A stretch of 64,000 nucleotides of DNA from Sulfitobacter pontiacus (GCF_040790665.1 NZ_CP160849.1:2505501-2569500); one strand, 5' to 3'; shown: positions 36,319-45,434, counted from the first letter of the stretch. Notes: generated by a model from the letters alone, not told the origin. A program made the numbers and translations.

Positions 36319-36338
36319 TATAGGAAATAATTCCAATA
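36319..36338. promoter_or_regulatory. partial palindrome in the cysG/lrp divergent region
   Basis: TATAGGAAATAATTCCAATA (TAT-n-GGAA-n4-TTCC-n-ATA) is 34-53 bp before cysG and about 90 bp before the divergent Lrp-family gene. It is AT-rich in a GC-rich region, as expected for Lrp/AsnC operators. It could be the site where the adjacent regulator acts on both genes; that is inference. Confidence 0.45.
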
Positions 36339-36426
36339 AGGCGCTAGGTGTCTGGGGATATAAGGACGTACGTTCCATTCAGCCTCGCAAACAGAACAAC
36401 AGACCACAGAGTGAAGGAAAAGCAGA

Positions 36427-36888
36427 ATGGACGTTCGGATCGATGACGTGGACCGGAAAATTCTAGCGCAGTTACAACGCGATGCCAGCCAGTCCTTGGA
36501 CGATATCGCGCGCGAGGTCGGCAGTTCCAAGACCCCTGTGTGGAACCGGATTCGTAAACTGCGCGAGGCAGGGGTGATCGGGCAGCATACGGTTGTGCTG
36601 GATGCAGAGGCGCTTGGCTTCGAGGCGTGTTTCTTCGTGTTGATCCGCACGTCGTCCCACGAGGCCGACTGGCAGGCGGCGTTCCTCAAGGCGTTGAAAA
36701 ACCGTCCCGAAGTGCAAGAGGCGCACCGGTTGGCGGGGGACATCGACTATATCCTGAAGGTCCGCGTCAAGAACGCCCGCGCCTATGACGCCTTTTATCA
36801 GGCGCTGATTTCAGAGGTCCGCGTGCACAACGTCACAGCGCTGCTGTCGATGGAAGAGATCAAATCCACCACGATGCTGCCGCTGTAA
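36427..36888 (+). CDS. Lrp/AsnC-family transcriptional regulator
   Basis: The 153-residue regulator has the Lrp-type helix-turn-helix (VDRKILAQLQRDASQSLDDIAREVGSSKTPVWNRIRKLREAGVIG) and the C-terminal RAM ligand domain (HRLAGDIDYILKVRVKNARAYDAFYQ). It is divergent from the cysG-cysI-cysH operon, with only 141 bp between the starts, so a role in controlling that operon, perhaps in answer to a sulfur amino acid, is likely. The effector is not known. Confidence 0.92.
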   Translation: MDVRIDDVDRKILAQLQRDASQSLDDIAREVGSSKTPVWNRIRKLREAGVIGQHTVVLDAEALGFEACFFVLIRTSSHEADWQAAFLKALKNRPEVQEAHRLAGDIDYILKVRVKNARAYDAFYQALISEVRVHNVTALLSMEEIKSTTMLPL

Positions 36889-36912
36889 CGCCGTGGCGCG
36901 GGGAGGCGCGAC

Positions 36913-38097
36913 TTAGATCGTCACCATCAGCCGATCCAGCTTGTGGAAATGGTAGGTATTGGCAAAGCGCGGTGGCGCGGCCAGTTGCAGGTTCGGCGCA
37001 TGGTCAAAAAGCGCACGCAACGCGATCTGCATTTCCAGCCGGGCCAGGGGCGCGCCGACGCAGAAATGCAAACCACCGCCAAAGGCCGCATGGGCCTTGG
37101 CCGGACGGGTCGGGTCGAATACATCGGGCTGGTCGTAAAGCGCGGGATCGCGACCCGCGGCCCCCAGCACCAGTGCAATTTTGCGGCCCTTTTCCAGCGT
37201 TACATCGCCCAGTTCGATATCCTCGTAGGCGAAACGCTCAAAGACATGCAGGGGCGGGTCGTAGCGCAGGATCTCTTCAACGGTGGCGTTGATCGCATCG
37301 GGGGCGAGGGCGCTGGCGGGCGTGTTATTTTCGAGCAAGCAGGCGATCCCGTTGCCAAGCGCGTGTACTGTCGCCTCGTGCCCTGCATTCAGCAGCAGGA
37401 TACACGTGCCGATCAGCGCATCCGTGCTCAGTTTTTCGCCGTCTTCTTCGGCGGCGATCAACTGGGTGATCAGGTCGTCACGCGGGTCTTGGCGACGCTC
37501 ATTGACATAGCGGCGCAGGAAGGCGGTGAAATCTGCGGCAGCGGTATTGGCGGCCTCTTCGGTCGCGCGGGTACGGCCGATCTGGTAGACGGCGACCATA
37601 TCATTGGACCAGCGCAGCAGGTCGGGCCACATATCCTCGGGGACGCCAAGCAGCCGCGCGATGATGCGCACGGGCAATTGGGTGCAAAAAGCGGGGATCA
37701 GGTCAAAGGCCTCGCCCTTGGGCAGGTCGGCCAGCAGGGCTTGGGCGATCTCTTCGATCTCGGGGGCGAGACCGGCAATCCGGCGCGAGGTAAAGGCACG
37801 CAGCACCAACCCGCGCAGACGGGTGTGGGTTGGCGGCTCAAGCTCGAGCATCGACTGGTCTTCCACCGCATAGAAGTCGCGCATGTGATCGGGCGTGGGC
37901 TTGCGCTGGTCGGCAGGGGTCTCGCGGCCCAAACGGCGGTCACGTAGCAAGGCCTGCACCGTCGCCGCATCAAAAGCGGCCATCATCCCGTAGTCTTGCC
38001 AGAACAGCACGGGGCCCTGCGCACGCGCGCGCGTATAGGCGGCATAGGGGTTTTGGACGAAGTCGGGATCAAGCGGGGAAAGGTTCAGTGTTTTCAT
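36913..38097 (-). CDS. cytochrome P450
   Basis: This 394-residue soluble P450 has all family marks: I-helix AGHEAT, K-helix EEILR, and the heme loop FGGGLHFCVGAPLARLE with Cys as axial ligand. The start at ATG 38097 gives the usual N-terminus; the frame is open further upstream. It is divergent from the DctB-like gene (about 60 bp between the starts). The redox partner and the substrate are not evident; no ferredoxin gene is adjacent. Confidence 0.93.
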   Translation of the reverse strand: MKTLNLSPLDPDFVQNPYAAYTRARAQGPVLFWQDYGMMAAFDAATVQALLRDRRLGRETPADQRKPTPDHMRDFYAVEDQSMLELEPPTHTRLRGLVLRAFTSRRIAGLAPEIEEIAQALLADLPKGEAFDLIPAFCTQLPVRIIARLLGVPEDMWPDLLRWSNDMVAVYQIGRTRATEEAANTAAADFTAFLRRYVNERRQDPRDDLITQLIAAEEDGEKLSTDALIGTCILLLNAGHEATVHALGNGIACLLENNTPASALAPDAINATVEEILRYDPPLHVFERFAYEDIELGDVTLEKGRKIALVLGAAGRDPALYDQPDVFDPTRPAKAHAAFGGGLHFCVGAPLARLEMQIALRALFDHAPNLQLAAPPRFANTYHFHKLDRLMVTI

Positions 38098-38156
38098 GGG
38101 GCCTAGCAATAGCTGCGGCTCTGGTCTTTGCAAGCGGGTCTGTGCCAAATAACGCC

Positions 38157-39935
38157 ATGACCTCCGGAATGCGCCGCCGCGTCGCGACCTTTGTGCTGTT
38201 TCTGATCACCGTGTCGGTCCTCTCCGGCGGGGTCTGGCGCTATGCCTATCTGCAAGGGCTGGACCAGCTGCGCGCGCGGGGGCAGGCGGATCTGTCGCTG
38301 GTCAGCGACCGTCTGGTCGGGCAGTTGCAGCGGTACCGTGATCTGGCGGTGTTTCTGGCGGATCACCCGCAGGTGGCGCAGGTGCTGGACCGGCGTCCGG
38401 CGGTCGAGGCACAGGCGTTTTTGCAAGAGGTGGCGGATAAGACCACGGCGCTGGATGTGCAGGTGCTTGACCGATCCGGCGATGTGATCGTCGCGGCACT
38501 TGGCGCGGAAGCGGTGCGGGTGCCACGGGCGGATCAACGCTTTGTTCAGCGGGCCTTGCGCGGTGCGCTTGGCTGGGGGCATGGCCCCGCCGCGCCCTTG
38601 ACCGACCGCGCCTATTTCCACGCCGCCCCTGTCTTCGCGCCCGACGGGCAGGTGCGCGGCGCCGTTGTGGTGTCGACTGATCTGAACGGCATCGATTATG
38701 ACTGGCGCGGCAGCAATCCGGCGGCGTTCTTCACCGATACCGACGGGGTCGTCCAGATCGCCAACCGGTCAGAGCTGCTGTTCTGGGCGCGTCCCCGTGC
38801 GGCGCAGGGGCTGGTGCCGCCAGATGGTGCGGCGCTGGATTTCGCGGTGTCTGACGTGCGTGGCCACGAGATCTGGCATATGGGCTGGGGGCCGTATTTG
38901 CCGGACGCCGCCTTGCATCTGACCCGCGCCTTGCCGGTGGTGGGGATGACGGGCGAGGTGCTGCTGGATATCGAGGGCGCGCAACGTTTGGCACGGGCAC
39001 AGGCGGCGGCGGTGGCTGCGCTTTGCCTTGCCTTTGGCGCGCTGCTGTTTCTCGCGACCGAGCGCCGCCGCGCCCTGTCAGAGGCGAACGCGGCGCTTGA
39101 GCGGCAGGTCGCCAAACGCACCGCCGCACTGAACGCCAGCAACACCGAATTGCGCCGCGAAGCGACCGAGCGGGAAGAGGCGCAGGCCGCCCTGCGCCGC
39201 GCGCAGGCGGATCTGGTGCAGGCGGGCAAGCTGTCGGCGCTTGGCCAGATGTCGGCGGGCATCAGCCACGAGCTGAACCAGCCGCTGATGGCGATCCGGT
39301 CCTTTGCGGAAAACGCGGTGCAGTTCCTTGAACGTGACCGCCCCGACAGGACGGCTGAAAACCTGACCCGCATCTCGCAGATGGCCGACCGGATGGCGCG
39401 GATCATCCAGAACCTGCGGGCCTTTGCGCGGCAGGAAAGCGTGCCGCAGACCCGCGTCGATGTGACCCGCGTGGTCGCCAGCGCGGTGGAGCTGACCCAA
39501 AGCTATCTGCGCGACGCAGGCGTGACCCTTGACTACCAGCCCGCCAATGCCCCCGTCTGGGTGCGCGGCGGCGAGGTGCGCTTGGGGCAGGTCTTTGTCA
39601 ACCTCATCACCAACGCCGTCGATGCCATGAGCAGCAGCGACACCAAACATCTGAGCATCACAATCGATCCCGCCGACCCCGTGCGGGTGCAGTTCCGCGA
39701 CACCGGACCGGGGATCGAGATGCCGGACAAGGTGTTCGACCCGTTCTACACGACTAAATCCGTAGGCGGCGGTGCCGAGGGTGCGATGGGGGGCATGGGG
39801 CTGGGGCTGTCGATCAGTTACGGGATTGTGCAAAGCTTTGGCGGGGGGATCCGTGGCACCAACCTTGACGCGGGCGGTGCGATGTTCTCTGTCACGCTGG
39901 AACGCGCCGATACGGGCGAGGAGGGGCAGGCATGA
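38157..39935 (+). CDS. DctB-like sensor histidine kinase
   Basis: The 592-residue kinase has an N-terminal membrane helix (about 7-27), a periplasmic sensor region of some 250 residues of DctB (dCache) type, a second helix (about 282-302), a coiled linker and the kinase core. The H-box is ISHELNQPLMAIRSFA (His near 371), and the N and G boxes are NLITNAVDAM and DTGPGIEMPDKVFDPFYTTK, with a second G box GMGLGLSIS. It overlaps the regulator gene by 4 bp. In known systems DctB senses C4-dicarboxylates and activates the transport operon. A TRAP dctPQM set follows, which fits. The start at 38157 is chosen for the signal-anchor; the frame is open upstream. Confidence 0.92.
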   Translation: MTSGMRRRVATFVLFLITVSVLSGGVWRYAYLQGLDQLRARGQADLSLVSDRLVGQLQRYRDLAVFLADHPQVAQVLDRRPAVEAQAFLQEVADKTTALDVQVLDRSGDVIVAALGAEAVRVPRADQRFVQRALRGALGWGHGPAAPLTDRAYFHAAPVFAPDGQVRGAVVVSTDLNGIDYDWRGSNPAAFFTDTDGVVQIANRSELLFWARPRAAQGLVPPDGAALDFAVSDVRGHEIWHMGWGPYLPDAALHLTRALPVVGMTGEVLLDIEGAQRLARAQAAAVAALCLAFGALLFLATERRRALSEANAALERQVAKRTAALNASNTELRREATEREEAQAALRRAQADLVQAGKLSALGQMSAGISHELNQPLMAIRSFAENAVQFLERDRPDRTAENLTRISQMADRMARIIQNLRAFARQESVPQTRVDVTRVVASAVELTQSYLRDAGVTLDYQPANAPVWVRGGEVRLGQVFVNLITNAVDAMSSSDTKHLSITIDPADPVRVQFRDTGPGIEMPDKVFDPFYTTKSVGGGAEGAMGGMGLGLSISYGIVQSFGGGIRGTNLDAGGAMFSVTLERADTGEEGQA

Positions 39936-41161
39936 GCAGAACCGTTCTTTTGGTCGATGACGATGCCTCTGTCCGCGAGGCGCTGGCGCAGACGCTGGAG
40001 CTTGCCGATATTGATGTTGTCCCCGCGGGGTCGTTCGTGGCTGCCAAGGATAGGATCACCGAACGGTTCGATGGCATCATCCTGTCGGACATGCGCATGC
40101 CCGGGCGCGACGGGTTTCACCTGCTGGCCTATGCGCATGAACAGGATCCCGACCTGCCGGTGATCCTGCTGACAGGCGAAGGTGACATCCCCATGGCCGT
40201 GCGCGCGATGGAGGCCGGGGCCTTTGACTTCCTTGAAAAACCCTGCGCCCCCGCCGCGCTGGTCACCGTGATTGAACGCGCACTGAAAACCCGCGCGCTG
40301 GTGCTGGAAAACCGTCGGCTGCTGCATATCGTGGAAACCGGCGATCCGGCGGCGCGGATGATTTTCGGGTCGTCGGATCTGTCAGAACGGCTGCGCGACA
40401 AGGTGCGGCGCGTGGCGCAGGCCAATGCCGAGGTGCTGGTCACCGGCCCGTCGGGGTCTGGTATTTCGAAGGTGTCAGAGGTGATCCACCTATCCTCGCG
40501 CCGCTCCAAAGGGCCCTTCGTCAAACGTGCTGCCGCGGGGCTTAGTCCCGATGATGTGAGCGATGCGCTGCACGCCGCCTCGGGCGGGTGCCTGTTTCTC
40601 GACGAGGTCGCGCAGCTTCCCGCGCAGACCCAGCTGAGCCTGATCGAAGCGCTTGAGCAGGTGCCCGATGTGCGTCTCATTGCGGGCAGCGCGCGGGAGC
40701 TACAGTCATTGGTGGCCGAGGGGCAGTTCCACGCGGATCTCTATTACCGGCTCGAGGTCATGACCGTGCGCATCCCGTCGCTGGCTGAACGCCCCGAGGA
40801 TATCGCCACGATGTTCCGCCGCTACGTCGATCAGGCGGCAGAGCAGTCGGGCGTGCAGCCGCCCGAAGTGACGCCGCAAATGATCGCGGGGCTGATGGCG
40901 CGGGACTGGCCCGGCAACGCGCGCGCGCTGATGTCAGAAGCGATGCGCTTTGTCATGGGGGTCTCGGACGAGGTGACGCCGGATGCGACCCTCGGGCTGG
41001 CGGACCAGATGGCGCAGGTGGAACAATCCCTGCTGCGCACGGCCTTGCGCCGTGCCGAGGGGCAGGCGAGTGCGGCGGCGCAGGCGCTGAAACTGCCGCG
41101 CAAGACCTTCTATGACAAGCTGGCCCGCTACGGGATTCGGCCCGAGGACTTTCGCAGCTAG
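39932..41161 (+). CDS. DctD-like response regulator with degenerate AAA+ domain
   Basis: A 409-residue NtrC/DctD-type regulator: receiver domain (5-120, phosphoacceptor Asp53, KP at 103-104), AAA+ domain (about 140-345) and Fis-type helix-turn-helix (about 365-402). The AAA+ domain is unusual. The Walker A stretch is GPSGSGIS (172-179), with Ile where the Lys of GxxGxGK should be. The GAFTGA loop that contacts sigma-54 is missing; a shortened segment leads from GPFVKRAAAGL directly to GGCLFLDE (Walker B). The ADLYYRLEV segment remains. It may therefore act without sigma-54, as NtrC does in Rhodobacter capsulatus. It is cotranscribed with the sensor. Confidence 0.93.
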   Translation: MSRTVLLVDDDASVREALAQTLELADIDVVPAGSFVAAKDRITERFDGIILSDMRMPGRDGFHLLAYAHEQDPDLPVILLTGEGDIPMAVRAMEAGAFDFLEKPCAPAALVTVIERALKTRALVLENRRLLHIVETGDPAARMIFGSSDLSERLRDKVRRVAQANAEVLVTGPSGSGISKVSEVIHLSSRRSKGPFVKRAAAGLSPDDVSDALHAASGGCLFLDEVAQLPAQTQLSLIEALEQVPDVRLIAGSARELQSLVAEGQFHADLYYRLEVMTVRIPSLAERPEDIATMFRRYVDQAAEQSGVQPPEVTPQMIAGLMARDWPGNARALMSEAMRFVMGVSDEVTPDATLGLADQMAQVEQSLLRTALRRAEGQASAAAQALKLPRKTFYDKLARYGIRPEDFRS

Positions 41162-41163
41162 CC

Positions 41164-41213
41164 TGTGCGGATTTTCGCACAACTGCGCTGCGCGCTGTGC
41201 GGTTATCCGCACA
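41164..41213. promoter_or_regulatory. tandem 18-bp palindromes upstream of dctP
   Basis: Site 1 is TGTGCGGATTTTCGCACA (41164-41181); site 2 is TGTGCGGTTATCCGCACA (41196-41213). Centres are 32 bp apart, about three helical turns, in the 248-bp gap between the DctD-like gene and dctP. Tandem upstream activator sites are known for DctD at rhizobial dctA. Site 1 begins 2 bp after the dctD stop. No clear sigma-54 promoter follows; the region from about 41265 is AT-rich. Confidence 0.7.
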
Positions 41214-41409
41214 GGTAGCGTGCGGTGGGTTGGTTTGTAACCTTAACTAAATAGACCAACGCTTTGATAAATAATATATTTAACGCGATCCGCATCTTTC
41301 AATCTCTCTTCCTTGTGAGGTCGGCAAAATAACGCTCTAGTAACGCCACCGCATTTGGAACGACCGGATGCCGAGACTTGAAAAACAGTTCTCTGGGAGG
41401 AGACATCAC

Positions 41410-42411
41410 ATGAAATTCCTGACAACCACTCTGGTGGCTATGACCCTTTCCGTAAGCGCCGGTGCTGTTGCCGCGGCGTGCGACGATGGCGAAGTCGTCA
41501 TCAAGCTGAGCCACGTGACCAACACAGACCGTCACCCCAAAGGCATCGCCGCGTCCTTGCTGGAACAGCGCGTCAATGACGAGATGAACGGCAAAGCCTG
41601 CATGGAAGTGTTCCCGAACTCCACGCTGTACAACGATGACCAGGTTCTAGAGGCGCTGCTGCAAGGCGACGTTCAGATGGCCGCGCCGTCGCTGTCGAAG
41701 TTCGAGCAGTTTACCAAGCAATTCCGCATCTTCGATCTGCCCTTCATGTTCAAGGACATCAACGCTGTAGACGAGTTCCAGAACTCCGATACCGGTGTTG
41801 CGATGAAAGAATCCATGACGCGCCGTGGCCTGCTGGGTCTGGCGTTCTGGCACAATGGCATGAAGCAGATGTCGGCGAACAAGCCGCTGAACGTGCCGTC
41901 GGATGCCAATGGTCTGAAATTCCGCGTCCAGAACTCTGACGTGCTGAAGGCCCAGATGGCGGCAATGGGCGCATCGCCCCAGCCGATGGCCTTCTCGGAA
42001 GTTTACGGCGCGCTGCAAACCGGCGTTGTCGACGGTCAGGAAAACACCTGGTCCAACATCTACGGCCAGAAGTTCTTTGAGGTGCAGGACGGGACAACCG
42101 AAACCAACCACGGTGTTCTGGACTACATGCTTGTGACCTCCACCGACTGGTGGGACAGCCTGGATGCCGATGTGCGTGACCAGCTGGCGACCATCGTTCA
42201 AGAAGTGACCGACACCCGCAACGCGGAATCGTCCAAAGTGAACGCCGAAGCGAAACAGGCGATCATCGATGCCGGCGGTGTGGTCCGTGAACTGGACGAC
42301 GCGCAGCGCGAAGCCTGGGTCACCGCGATGAAGCCCGTCTGGGAAGAGTTCACCGCAGACGTTGGTCAGGAAAACATCGACGAAGCCCAAGCGATCAACG
42401 CCAAGCACTAA
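41410..42411 (+). CDS. dctP: TRAP transporter substrate-binding protein, DctP type
   Basis: The 333-residue protein has a signal peptide (1 to about 22) and the family core, including the substrate-site Arg segment GLKFRVQNSDVLKAQMAAMGA and FSEVYGALQTGVVDGQENTW. It captures C4-dicarboxylates or related acids in the periplasm and delivers them to the DctQM membrane complex. GGGAGGAG precedes ATG 41410. Ligand identity is not proven by sequence. Confidence 0.95.
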   Translation: MKFLTTTLVAMTLSVSAGAVAAACDDGEVVIKLSHVTNTDRHPKGIAASLLEQRVNDEMNGKACMEVFPNSTLYNDDQVLEALLQGDVQMAAPSLSKFEQFTKQFRIFDLPFMFKDINAVDEFQNSDTGVAMKESMTRRGLLGLAFWHNGMKQMSANKPLNVPSDANGLKFRVQNSDVLKAQMAAMGASPQPMAFSEVYGALQTGVVDGQENTWSNIYGQKFFEVQDGTTETNHGVLDYMLVTSTDWWDSLDADVRDQLATIVQEVTDTRNAESSKVNAEAKQAIIDAGGVVRELDDAQREAWVTAMKPVWEEFTADVGQENIDEAQAINAKH

Positions 42412-42523
42412 ACCCTGTTCTGCCCCGTCTGGCGACGGACGGGGCATATCACTTGCGTCAGGCCCCGACATGCCCCGCGGCGTGCGGGCCTGATCCACTC
42501 TCCTCTCACAGCGGAGCATTCCC

Positions 42524-43204
42524 ATGTCACATGGTGTTCAATCTCATTCTGCGCTCGGGCGCATTGTCAACGAGCTTGAGGAAACGGCGATTGCCATCAT
42601 CCTTGGTCTGATGACGCTTATCACCTTTATCAACGTCGTCCTGCGCTATGGTTTCAACACCGGCATCATCTGGGGGCTCGAAGCGGTGACCTTCCTTTTC
42701 GCCTGGCTGGTGCTGTTTGGCATGAGCTATGCGGTCAAGGTCACGGCACATCTGGGGGTGGACGCGGTCGTGAACCTGTTTTCGCTGCCCAAACGCCGGG
42801 TGCTCGCGCTGGTTGCGGCTGTGATCTGCGTGGTCTACGGGGCCTTGCTGATGAAAGGCGCGTGGGATTACTGGGCCCCCTTCGCGGGGCTGGACGCCAC
42901 CACGGGCCGCTGGTTCCCCACAGGCTTTGCCGATAGCCGCGATCAGGCGTGGTATGAAACCGTCGATATCCCCATGCCGGATTGGCTGCGCTTTATCGAG
43001 CCGATCATGAACGAGGGCGAAACCTACGGCAAACTGCCACGGTTTATCCCCTATTTCATGCTGCCCTTCGGCATGGCGCTGCTGTTGTTCCGTTTCATCC
43101 AGGCCGGTGTGCGTGTCTTTACCGGACAGGCCACAGCGCTGATCGTCAGTCACGAGGCCGAAGATGATATCGAAGCCGTCAAACACATGAACGCGGAGTC
43201 CTGA
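42524..43204 (+). CDS. dctQ: TRAP transporter small permease, DctQ type
   Basis: A 226-residue inner membrane protein with four main hydrophobic segments (about 22-45, 58-78, 95-118, 175-195). The length is longer than usual (about 160-190) owing to an insertion (AGLDATTGRWFPTGFADSRD) between the last two. It partners DctM and lies between dctP and dctM, 4 bp before dctM. Part of the dctPQM transport operon. Confidence 0.93.
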   Translation: MSHGVQSHSALGRIVNELEETAIAIILGLMTLITFINVVLRYGFNTGIIWGLEAVTFLFAWLVLFGMSYAVKVTAHLGVDAVVNLFSLPKRRVLALVAAVICVVYGALLMKGAWDYWAPFAGLDATTGRWFPTGFADSRDQAWYETVDIPMPDWLRFIEPIMNEGETYGKLPRFIPYFMLPFGMALLLFRFIQAGVRVFTGQATALIVSHEAEDDIEAVKHMNAES

Positions 43205-43208
43205 GCGC

Positions 43209-44585
43209 ATGGAAGTCCTTATCCTATTTACCATGATCGTCGGGCTGATGTTGCTGGGCGTTCCGATTGCCGTCAGCCTTGGCTTCTCGTCGATCGTCTT
43301 TCTGCTGGTGCTGTCCGACAGCTCGCTTGCGTCCATCGCGCAGACTTTCTTTCAGGCGATGGCGGGTCACTATACGCTGCTGGCGATCCCGTTCTTCGTG
43401 CTGGCGTCGTCCTTCATGTCGACGGGCGGTGTGGCCAAGCGGATCATCCGTTTCTCTATCGCGCTGGTCGGACATTTTCCGGGTGGTCTGGCGATTGCGG
43501 GTGTCTTTGCCTGTATGCTGTTCGCCGCCCTGTCGGGATCATCGCCTGCGACAGTGGTTGCCATCGGGTCCATCGTGATCGCGGGGATGCGGGAAACCGG
43601 CTACACCAAGGAATTCGCCGCCGGTGTCATCGCCAACGCGGGCACCCTGGGCATCCTGATCCCGCCGTCCATCGTGATGGTTGTCTATGCCTCTGCCACT
43701 GATGTGTCTGTTGGCCGGATGTTCCTTGCGGGCGTTATTCCGGGTCTGATGGCGGGCACCATGCTGATGCTGACCATCTACATCATGGCGCGGGTCAAGA
43801 AGCTGCCGCAGGGCGAATGGCGCGGCTGGGGCGAGGTCTTTGCCTCGGGGCGTGAAGCGGGCTGGGGGCTGATGCTGATCGTGATCATCCTTGGCGGTAT
43901 CTATGGCGGTATCTTTACCCCGACCGAAGCCGCCGCGGTGGCTGCCGTCTATGCCTTCTTTATCGCGGCCTTCGTCTATCGCGATATGGGCCCGCTGCAT
44001 GTGGAAGGCGAGGGGCGCAACCTGTCACTGATGCGCAAGCCGATGGCGCTGGTCACTGTCTTCTTCCACCGCGATACCCGCGATACGCTGTTCGAGGCCG
44101 GCAAGCTGACCGTCACCTTGATGTTCATCATCGCCAACGCGCTGATCCTCAAGCACGTGCTGACCGACGAGCAGATCCCGCAGCAGATCTCTGCCGCGAT
44201 GCTAAGCGCCGGTTTCGGGCCGATCATGTTCCTGGTTATCGTCAACGTGATCTTGCTGATTGGCGGGCAGTTCATGGAGCCGTCGGGCCTGTTGATCATC
44301 GTCGCCCCGCTGGTTTTCCCCATCGCGATTGAACTGGGCATCGACCCGATCCATCTGGGGATCATCATGGTGGTGAACATGGAAATCGGGATGATCACCC
44401 CGCCGGTGGGTCTGAACCTCTTTGTGACCTCGGGCGTGGCGAATATGCCGATGATGAATGTGGTCAAGGCTGCGCTGCCCTTCACCGTGGTGCTGTTCAT
44501 CTTCCTGCTAATGGTGACTTATATCCCGGTCATCTCGACCTGGCTGCCGACCCTGATGATGGGACCGGAGATCATCACCCGCTAG
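43209..44585 (+). CDS. dctM: TRAP transporter large permease, DctM type
   Basis: This 458-residue membrane protein has about 12 hydrophobic segments and the DctM hallmarks GVFACMLFAALSGSSPATVVAIGSI and NLFVTSGVANMPM. It carries substrate with Na+ or H+ in a symport. Its length is slightly above the usual 425 because of a hydrophilic loop around residues 260-290. It ends the dct operon. Confidence 0.95.
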   Translation: MEVLILFTMIVGLMLLGVPIAVSLGFSSIVFLLVLSDSSLASIAQTFFQAMAGHYTLLAIPFFVLASSFMSTGGVAKRIIRFSIALVGHFPGGLAIAGVFACMLFAALSGSSPATVVAIGSIVIAGMRETGYTKEFAAGVIANAGTLGILIPPSIVMVVYASATDVSVGRMFLAGVIPGLMAGTMLMLTIYIMARVKKLPQGEWRGWGEVFASGREAGWGLMLIVIILGGIYGGIFTPTEAAAVAAVYAFFIAAFVYRDMGPLHVEGEGRNLSLMRKPMALVTVFFHRDTRDTLFEAGKLTVTLMFIIANALILKHVLTDEQIPQQISAAMLSAGFGPIMFLVIVNVILLIGGQFMEPSGLLIIVAPLVFPIAIELGIDPIHLGIIMVVNMEIGMITPPVGLNLFVTSGVANMPMMNVVKAALPFTVVLFIFLLMVTYIPVISTWLPTLMMGPEIITR

Positions 44586-44608
44586 GGCGAGACATTACGA
44601 GGGAAACG

Positions 44609-44645
44609 AAAAAGGCGGCGCACCCCATCGGATGCGCCGCCTTTT
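44609..44645. terminator. terminator after dctM
   Basis: A stem AAAAGGCGGCGCA/TGCGCCGCCTTTT with a short loop lies 24 bp after the dctM stop. T runs on both strands suggest action in both directions. Confidence 0.9.
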
Positions 44646-44661
44646 ATGTATGTCATGCCAT

Positions 44662-44683
44662 GAGTTTATTTGGCAAAATGAAG
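44662..44683. repeat. dispersed intergenic repeat, copy 3
   Basis: GAGTTTATTTGGCAAAATGAAG directly follows the tpiA stop codon (read on the minus strand). It matches the right part of copies 1 and 2 but lacks the GC-rich hairpin. Confidence 0.55.
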
Positions 44684-44684
44684 A

Positions 44685-45434
44685 TCAGGCGGCAGAGAGC
44701 GCCTGAAGGATCGGGACGAAATCAGCGGGTGTAAGGCTCGCCCCGCCGATCAGGGCACCGTCCACGTTATCGACCTTGAATATCTCTGCCGCGTTGTCCG
44801 GTTTGACCGAGCCACCGTACAGCAGCCGCAGCGCGTCGCTGACATCCGTGCCAAAGCGTTCGGCCAGTGTTGCGCGGATGACGTCATGCACCTCGACGAT
44901 CTGGTCAAGCGTCGGGATTTTACCGGTGCCAATCGCCCAGATGGGTTCATACGCGACGACGGTATTCTCGCCTGTGCAGCCGTCGGGCAGGGAGCCTGCA
45001 AGCTGTTCGGCGATGACATCCAGGGTGGTGCCCGCGCTGCGATCCGCCTCGCTTTCGCCGATGCAGATGATGGCCGTCAGCCCCGCGTTCCAAGCGGCCT
45101 GCGCCTTGGCCGAGACATCAGCATCCGTTTCGCCATAGGCATCGCGGCGCTCGGAATGGCCGAGGATCACATAGGTTGCGCCGACCTCCTTGATCATCGA
45201 GGCAGAGATATCGCCAGTGAAGGCACCTTTCGGCTCTGCGTGGCAATCCTGCGCGCCGATGCCAACGGGGGTGCCTTGGGCTTTGGTGACCGCTGGTAGG
45301 AGGTAGGGGGCAGGCGGGCAGATCACAGCCTCTGCACGGGTGCTGTCCATCGCAGCGGCGACCTCGGCCAACATGTCCAGACCGGCCAGCGTGCCGTTCA
45401 TCTTCCAGTTTCCAGCGGCAAGCTTGCGGCGCAT
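44685..45434 (-). CDS. tpiA: triose-phosphate isomerase
   Basis: TpiA interconverts dihydroxyacetone phosphate and glyceraldehyde 3-phosphate. The 249 residues include AAGNWKMNG (Lys), the catalytic His region YVILGHSERR, the catalytic Glu in VAYEPIWAIGTGK, and the phosphate loop YGGSVKPDNAAE. Three ATGs are close together (45449, 45440, 45434). The ribosome-binding AAGGAT fits 45434 best, giving the standard MRRKLAAGNWK start. It is monocistronic. Confidence 0.97.
   Translation of the reverse strand: MRRKLAAGNWKMNGTLAGLDMLAEVAAAMDSTRAEAVICPPAPYLLPAVTKAQGTPVGIGAQDCHAEPKGAFTGDISASMIKEVGATYVILGHSERRDAYGETDADVSAKAQAAWNAGLTAIICIGESEADRSAGTTLDVIAEQLAGSLPDGCTGENTVVAYEPIWAIGTGKIPTLDQIVEVHDVIRATLAERFGTDVSDALRLLYGGSVKPDNAAEIFKVDNVDGALIGGASLTPADFVPILQALSAA

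Noticed and set aside
41214..41409. Sigma-54 promoter before dctP
   Set aside because: I looked for GG-N10-GC with TGGCAC/TTGC context; the nearest candidates have spacings of 9, 11 or 13, so none is convincing.
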